From Tilletia caries (Eukaryota > Basidiomycota > Exobasidiomycetes > Tilletiales > Tilletiaceae), in NCBI GenBank assembly GCA_032718865.1, contig JALUTQ010000024.1:295501-359500 (forward strand): a DNA stretch of 64,000 nt, written 5' to 3'. The notes under the pieces are model-generated. The model was given only the letters and a program-made list of their open reading frames with translations, was not told where the DNA came from and ran no database searches. This document shows, piece by piece, positions 58,389 to 64,000 of the stretch (within the stretch, counting starts at the first letter, position 1; each line of letters begins with the position of its first letter). Both the position numbers and the translations under genes were made by a program.

Positions 58389-59984
58389 ATGCCACGAAAG
58401 ACTGCCAGAGAAAGGGCACTCGAGGATTTGGAGGCTTTGTGCCTCTCTCGAGTTTCCTCCGTGCTTCAAGAGGCCGAGAACACGACTACACTGGCGCTAC
58501 AGGAGTCTTCTGGCTCATTTCTCCCCCTTCTGGCAGATTCTGCGGCAGATTCTGCCCAATTGGTGCTCTCCGGTCTTGACGCGCTGGACGTCGCGCGTCG
58601 ACAGCGGTATCTCATTCAGCGCAATCCCGTATGGCGCCCCTCGGACAGTCTTTGGGATCGGCTACAAGGTTACGAGGCTGCTCAAGACTTTGTCCGGTTC
58701 AGATCTGCCGTCCGAATGGAAGTTGGTGCGTTTCATGCGCTTGCATCGGTTCTCAAGGCATTTCCGACCTATCAACAGAGCCGTGGGGGTCCCGCAGCCG
58801 TCGAACTGCAGCTTGCAGTCGCCCTTTACCGACTTGGACACTCGCTTTCCGTCCCCGAAATCGCCGCTCATGCCGGCTGCGCACAAGGTTCAGTCGTCAA
58901 TTACACGCGTAAATTTGTCGAGGCGCTCTGCAGCATCGAAGAAGACCTCATTCCTTGGGCCAGCGAAGAGGAGAAGAGAGAGGCTCAAGATTGGGTGGAA
59001 ATTCAGTCTGGGGTCAAAGAGTGGCGGAATGGGTGGTGTATGGTCGACGGATCACACATACCGCTCGCATGGAGACCAGGAAGCGGCTATGACGACGACT
59101 TCATCAATCGAAAGGGCACTTTCTCTCTCAACACGCAATTCGTTTGCCTTCCAACCAGTCTCAGGATCATTTCGTACGTTGTCGGGCCACGAAGACGCGT
59201 CGCCGACTCAACCGTGTACGCCGAGAGCCCCATTGCTCGTGCCCCGTCTCTCTACCTTCAGCGAAACGAGTTCATTTGGGCAGACCTAGGTTACCCTCTC
59301 AGTCGGCACATCGTCAAGCCGTACGGTCATGGTGCCAGTCAGCGAAGCAAAGACATCCGAAAATTCAACTACTGGCATTCCCACGTTCGCATTCGAGCGG
59401 AGCACGCAATTGCCTTCATCAAAGGCAGGTTCGGTTGCTTGCGGGCGTTGCGTGGATTTGTGTCGTCGGAGGCGATGGAGATGCGAGCGCAAGACGTGGT
59501 AGTGGCTTGCATTGCAGCCCATAACCTAGCGATGAGCTGGGACGACGCGGCTCGATACAGCCTTTATGTGGAGGACGGACTCGGGGAGAAGTTGGGGTTG
59601 GACTTGAGCAACTGGTGGCAGCCCTCTCCAGAACGACGCAGGGAACAGCAGAACGCGTGGTTGCGACGAGAAGCGGCGGAGGATCGACGTCGCCGACGCG
59701 CGGAGGAGCGAGAGAGAACGTTCTCGCAACGCAGGATCGACAAGCGACGACGGCATGGTGGGCGAAAGCTGAGGGAACGAATGCATATGGCATTGTTCGT
59801 CTGTCATGGGTTCGACTGGCGAGACACCACTCGGGCCTCAAGAATGAAGGAGATGACCAAAAAGGAATACGAGGTATACCTGGCCAAGCAGGAAAAAGCA
59901 GCACGAAAACGAGCTAGAGACGCGCGACGTAGACAAGCCGCGCGAGCGGCAGCTCGAGCTCCGCCTACGTCTTCCGATCGCTGA
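58389..59984 (+). CDS. PIF/Harbinger transposase 2
   Basis: An intronless 531-residue DDE transposase starts MPRKTARERALEDLEALCLS. FYRLGHSLSVPEIAAHAGCA-like text forms the helix-turn-helix. Catalytic motifs are MVDGSHIPLAWRPG (Asp 220), IWADLGYPLSRH (Asp 299) and RIRAEHAIAFIKGRFGCLR (Glu 338). The last 100 residues are very basic (RRREAAEDRRRRRAEERERT and KAARKRARDARRRQA), giving DNA-binding or nuclear-localisation character. It is intact and only distantly similar to transposase 1 at 27-28 kb, so the two elements are different families. Confidence 0.9.
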   Translation: MPRKTARERALEDLEALCLSRVSSVLQEAENTTTLALQESSGSFLPLLADSAADSAQLVLSGLDALDVARRQRYLIQRNPVWRPSDSLWDRLQGYEAAQDFVRFRSAVRMEVGAFHALASVLKAFPTYQQSRGGPAAVELQLAVALYRLGHSLSVPEIAAHAGCAQGSVVNYTRKFVEALCSIEEDLIPWASEEEKREAQDWVEIQSGVKEWRNGWCMVDGSHIPLAWRPGSGYDDDFINRKGTFSLNTQFVCLPTSLRIISYVVGPRRRVADSTVYAESPIARAPSLYLQRNEFIWADLGYPLSRHIVKPYGHGASQRSKDIRKFNYWHSHVRIRAEHAIAFIKGRFGCLRALRGFVSSEAMEMRAQDVVVACIAAHNLAMSWDDAARYSLYVEDGLGEKLGLDLSNWWQPSPERRREQQNAWLRREAAEDRRRRRAEERERTFSQRRIDKRRRHGGRKLRERMHMALFVCHGFDWRDTTRASRMKEMTKKEYEVYLAKQEKAARKRARDARRRQAARAAARAPPTSSDR

Positions 59985-60103
59985 TCTCTAGTTTTATGTG
60001 ATTTTGGATACCAGGCTCAAGTCTCACACAATTGATGCGTTGTTCTCATACATTTCGGAATTTGGGTAGGATCTGGAGGTCCACGAGTCACGACTACAGA
60101 GAC

Positions 60104-61371
60104 CTAATTGTTCTTCTCGACCATCTTGAGCAGCGCCTCCATCATTTTCTGCTGATTCTCCTCCCTCTTCTCCTCCAGATCCTGTCGACGCTCCGCCAGC
60201 ACAAGCTCTCGTTCTCGCCTGTCCTGCTCCCTCTGCTGATTCTCCATTGCCATCTTCATTGTTTCCTTTTGCCGCTCCGCTGACTCCTTTGTGCTCTGTT
60301 GAAGAGTCTCGCGCAGCTGGGCAAGATTGTCGGATCCTCGGTACGGGCCTCGAGTACCTTGCGAGGTGCCAGCTCCATTGGCTGACGTTTCCTTCTTGTC
60401 CGTGGTCTTTGAGCGCGACCGTTTCGTCGAGGATCCGGCTTGTCGGTCGTCCTTGTCTTGGCCGTCTCTCTCGCCGTCCTCTGCCTCCTCCCGACCACTC
60501 TCGTCTTCTCCTTCCGACGCGCTGCCAGGTACCGGAACGTCGCTGTCCGCGCTCTCTTCCTCGCCGTCTTGCCCACCTTCGTTTTCGGTGTCGGGATGGT
60601 CTTGGGAGCTGGAAGTTCGCTTGCGCTTAGAGCCGACAGCGTCCCTTCCCGACGACGACTGCGTTCCAGGCATGCGGACACGAGGCGGCCTGGTTGAGCG
60701 ACGATCCAGGGCCATCTCGTGCCACTCTTCGAAATAATGGCATTGCCTTGTTGCGAGCGCCCTCTCTTTTTGAACCTTGGAGCCGTCCACCACCTCCGTG
60801 CCCGTTACATTCTGTCCTGTCTCCGAAAGTTGGTCTCGGGCGATGATATATTTCTTGTGCATTGCTTTGACTTTGTGTCGATAGTGTTGTGGCGCCAAAG
60901 CTGTCGTCCCGTGTACCTCCTTTCCTAGTTGATTGAAATCCGCGGTGAGCTTGCCTCGCTCACTTCGGCCACTTCCTGTAGTCTTTCGGCCCAGCAGACG
61001 CGCCTGCAAGTCATCCATAGTCCATAGTACAGCAGCCAACTTCATTTCCTCGGCAATGGACCATTTGTGCACTTTGCGCTTTGATGCCGGAGCGCGTTTG
61101 GCCTTTCCTTTATTCTGTCAGAAAATTTGGCATGGGTTTAGTTATTAGTATGAGTCCAGAGTGCGTGACAAGGTCTGCGTACGTGCGCTGCGCGGGTCAG
61201 AGCTGGTAAAGGGGTGGGTGATATTCTTACTTTGGCATTTCCAACTCCGTCTGACTCCCCATCTGTTGAGGTCTCATCATCAGACGCGCCGTCGTCTCCC
61301 CCACCCGCAGAGCCGGCCGCACCAGCACTCCCGCCTTCCAAGGCTGCTGACTGTGTTGAAGCTGATTGAGA
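60104..61371 (-). CDS. Myb/SANT-like protein of PIF/Harbinger element 2
   Basis: Two exons (61371-61231 and 61114-60104) join in frame (GVGNAK|NKGKAKRAP). A trihelix/Myb-like domain follows: VHKWSIAEEMKLAAVLWTMD, FNQLGKEVHG and HYRHKVKAMHKKYIIARDQL. Then comes an acidic/basic low-complexity linker and a long C-terminal coiled coil (ETMKMAMENQQREQDRRERE...QQKMMEALLKMVEKNN). Upstream coding text continues to about 61.96 kb (STEATQPQQQRVSTPTPTPT), but its splice to this exon and the start codon are unresolved. It converges on transposase 2, the usual two-gene Harbinger layout. Confidence 0.78.
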
Positions 61372-62124
61372 CTGTGCATATTGGGGAATATGGATTGGTA
61401 TTGTGTGTAATGTGTATTGAGTCAGTGGTTCAATTTTGTATGACATATTCATCATATGCTTCGTCTCAAGAGTCGAGCGACCACATCAATCTCACCGGAA
61501 GCAGCATGAGATCCTCGTTCCCCACACCTTGTTCGTCCTTGTCCTCCGTATGTCCATGCTCGTGCGCGTGTATGTGTGCGCGCCCGTCCGCGTCCGACGA
61601 ATCTGGCCGTGTGGGATGGGGAGGCTCGGTGGTGCCTGCAGATGGAGAAGAAATCTGTGCTGCAAGAGGGGAGAGTGGCATTGAAGTAGGAGTAGGAGTA
61701 GGAGTAGAAACGCGCTGCTGTTGAGGTTGGGTAGCTTCTGTGGAGAGAGAGTCAGCAGCAGAGGAGGCAGAGAGAGAGTCAGCGACTTTGCCATCCTGCT
61801 GCATGCTGCCACTCTCTCCTAGATCGGCCACGGCGGCACCATTGGTGCTGGACTCGCGCGCAGCAGCACGTTTTCGCGTTTTTGGGAGGCATGAGGGGTG
61901 TCCAGTAGAAGAATCAGTGGTGATGTGGGAGGACGGTGTGGTACAGTCGATGGAGGGCACCAGCAGTCCAGCACCTCCTCTCCCTCACGGGCCTCAGCAG
62001 CAGGGCGCTAAGGCTGACGTCTCCTGCTCAAAATTTCTCCTCAAGTGGCTTCTCAAAGTTGCGGCTGAATTATGCTCTCCAATGGCAATGTTTTCTCCGT
62101 TGGACGCCAATTTTGAAAACCCCT

Positions 62125-62540
62125 CAGTTCCGCGGCCTTCTGCGCATTTAGACTTTGCCCCGAAATCCCCGTTCTGTTTTCTTCTTCCTCCGCTCCCCTT
62201 TCTCCCTGATGGCTGACCCCTCCTAGCTCCAATCCTTCAGCCGCAGGAGTATCGCCTCCCGCTCCTGCCGCCTCTGCCTCTTCCGATGTCCTCGCCGTTC
62301 CAGGTATGCTGTTATTCGTGCTGGTGGATGCCCCTGGCTTTTTCCAACCGGGCGATTGGCTGGGACAGGAGGCGGGAGCACATGAACAAGTGCTTGCATG
62401 CCAGTCCGGTAGATTGAAACGACGGACAAGAACACCGGGACAGCTTGTCGTCTACAAAGTGTACCTGTACCCCGTCCGAGCTCGTCACTTCGTACTATAG
62501 AGAAAAAGAACAAATAGCCCCATGAGATGAATCTGAAGTG
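62125..62540. other. Spacer between Harbinger element 2 and the MULE gene
   Basis: A plus-strand Ala/Ser/Pro-rich stretch (SNPSAAGVSPPAPAASASSD) and a frame ending at 62500 are open, but no domain or start is convincing. Confidence 0.3.
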
Positions 62541-64000
62541 TCACGTTGTATTTTCTCGACGCAGTATGCTCACCGCTTCGCCATTCACACACTTTACCAA
62601 GGCACAAAGCTCCTGAAAGCTGAGCTCGGATGCCTTATGACGAGACTTTCTCTCTTGTCCACATAGATGCGGTTTTTGTATTCCTGTGTGAAGGAAAGAG
62701 GCAGCAATATTAAACAGGCGTCAGCGAGGCAGAATGCGATAATGCCCACGGGTCATCAACATACCAAGGTCACATTGCACCAGTCTGCGATAAAAGTCTG
62801 GCACAACCTCCCGCACTAGCACCTGCAAGACGCTGTCTACTCGCTGCAGCCGAATCATGCCCAAGTAGTTGACCTGGCCAAAAAATGAATTGAGATTGAG
62901 TTGTCAGCGCATTGTCAGCCCCAGCTCTCATCAGCTGCCTACTCCTCCTCGCTTCTCTCAGATCCAATCGACAATCGACAGGAGCTCACTTTCAGATTAC
63001 CGTGCCAACCTTCAACCATGTTGTTGGTATCTATTCCGAAGTGTGCATGCTGTCGATGATGGAAGTATTACAGTCGTCAGAAGCAAAGACAGCAGCCAGC
63101 TGATAGTGCGCAGTCTCACCTTTCTGTAACACTTCGCCCAGTTCTGTGCGCTCCTCTTGTTCAGCCATTCTTTCTCAAAGTAGCGCGTGATGAGGGGCTG
63201 TTCCTCGCCCCATCTGAGAGTAAAGGCGCTGCGAGCCGCTTCGAACTGCTCCTCTGTTTCCGCTCGCTGCATGCTGCGCATGTCTTCTCTGCACCTGGAC
63301 TGGAGAAATGCATTGGCTTCTCTGACTCCGAGGTCACGGCCTCAATGAACAATTGATGAAAAGATACTTGTGTCAGTCAACAACAAGGAATCATCTCTTC
63401 CTTGCACCAGCAAGCAGCAACAGATGGCAGAGACCTCCTGTCCAACTGGACTCTGGCTCCAAATTCCAGTCGAGGTCGCGATGAGAGGAACAGTGTGAAG
63501 GACAGCAACAGCCAGCACACCATGCTTCTTCCAGCGGCCAAAGAGGGAAAGGGAGAGCTCAAGCAAGCAAGCGGGAAAAGGATTAAGGGAAGCGCGGGAT
63601 GTGGGAGGAAGTGAGGGAGAAGGAGAATGGGAAAAGGAGAAGAAGAAGGAGAGGGGATGTAACAGACTACTCACTGTCTCCAATCGCTTTGACCTTCGTC
63701 TTCACGTTATCATCCCATGCTCGAAGCAGATGCCAAAGGCAGAGAAGAACTTGGGGTCGTGGTGTGAAGCCTGCGAACGCGTTGATGATGGCAGCACGCT
63801 CTGTTTCTGAGCAGTCGATCATCACGTCGGTCGGAGCTGGAATTTCCTTCTGCACAAGCCACTGAAAGAATCGGGTCAATGGGATTCTTTAAACCGACGC
63901 CCAACACAACACAACAAAGGAGAGAGCAACATTCGTCAGCAGTCAGCACACAGCAATGCCAAATTGGCAGACACATCGCCTCGCGCAGCGTATGAGCGAT
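62541..64000 (-). CDS. MULE (Mutator-like) transposase, C-terminal part (runs off right edge)
   Basis: Exons 63861-63675, 63340-63120, 63049-62990, 62873-62765 and 62683-62541 join in frame. They encode PTDVMIDCSETERAAIINAF and PQVLLCLWHLLRAWDDNVK (the MULE core with its second catalytic region and LCxWH), LITRYFEKEWLNKRSAQNWA, GIDTNNMVEGWHGNLK (the conserved TNN-ES/GWH box) and LQRVDSVLQVLVREVVPDFY. The C-terminus RKSRHKASELSFQELCALVK ends at TGA 62541-62543. The N-terminal half, including the first Asp, lies beyond the window; the exon right of 63861 is unresolved. No frame break was seen in this part, so the element may be intact. Confidence 0.85.

Larger units (their letters stand above)
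58162..62124. mobile_element. PIF/Harbinger element 2 (3-bp TSD CAG)
   Basis: The ends AGGGACTTTCAAAGTTGG and, inverted, AGGGGTTTTCAAAATTGG match over about 45 bp with mismatches. CAG flanks both sides (58159-58161 and 62125-62127), matching the 3-bp duplication of this superfamily. Inside are a transposase gene and a convergent Myb/SANT-like gene. At 3963 bp with an intact transposase, it could be autonomous. Confidence 0.82.

Overview
The window reads as a basidiomycete fungus. It is GC-rich, its genes are split by short introns (mostly 50-100 bp, GT-AG), and it carries transposon families typical of basidiomycetes (KDZ, DIRS-like, PIF/Harbinger, MULE). I cannot fix the genus from sequence alone; Ustilaginomycotina or Pucciniomycotina would fit.

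Conserved host genes occupy about 0-9 kb and 30-41.5 kb. In order they are a Zn2Cys6 regulator (cut by the left edge), the SF3b zinc-finger protein Rds3/PHF5A, an ELMO/CED-12 protein, and an Slt2-class MAP kinase with a TDY activation motif and a large activation-segment insert. The second block holds an unusual in-frame PPPDE peptidase-SRR1 fusion, divergent from the mismatch-repair gene PMS1, and then a 1673-residue Ser/Pro-rich protein of unknown function. For these genes I resolved exon boundaries by hand, and every exon set keeps frame.

Almost all the rest is mobile DNA. The 11.86-17.43 kb segment is a three-level nest. A 5.6-kb TIR element with a 7-bp target duplication contains a 3.76-kb LTR element (305-bp LTRs differing by about one base, 5-bp duplication). 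That LTR element carries broken pieces of two cellular genes, NOG1 and HIS4, and the HIS4 piece is split by a 771-bp hAT-like MITE with an 8-bp duplication. A shorter relative of the outer TIR element follows at 17.8-18.5 kb and holds a tRNA-like module. Then come a DIRS-like tyrosine-recombinase retrotransposon (19.5-24.9 kb) and a PIF/Harbinger element with convergent Myb/SANT and transposase genes (25.6-28.4 kb).

From 42 kb on there is a TIR element with another tRNA-like module, a KDZ transposase gene broken by one nonsense codon, and a diverged histone H3 copy with a frameshift. These are followed by a poorly understood cluster of zinc-finger-like and HTH-like ORFs (50-54 kb), a repeat-bounded fragment with a kelch-like gene piece (55.6-57.7 kb), a second complete PIF/Harbinger element with clear 3-bp duplications (58.16-62.12 kb), and a MULE transposase cut by the right edge.

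Several reading frames are broken by single-base changes in short C, G or T runs. This could be real decay or homopolymer error in the assembly, so pseudogene calls that rest on them are provisional.
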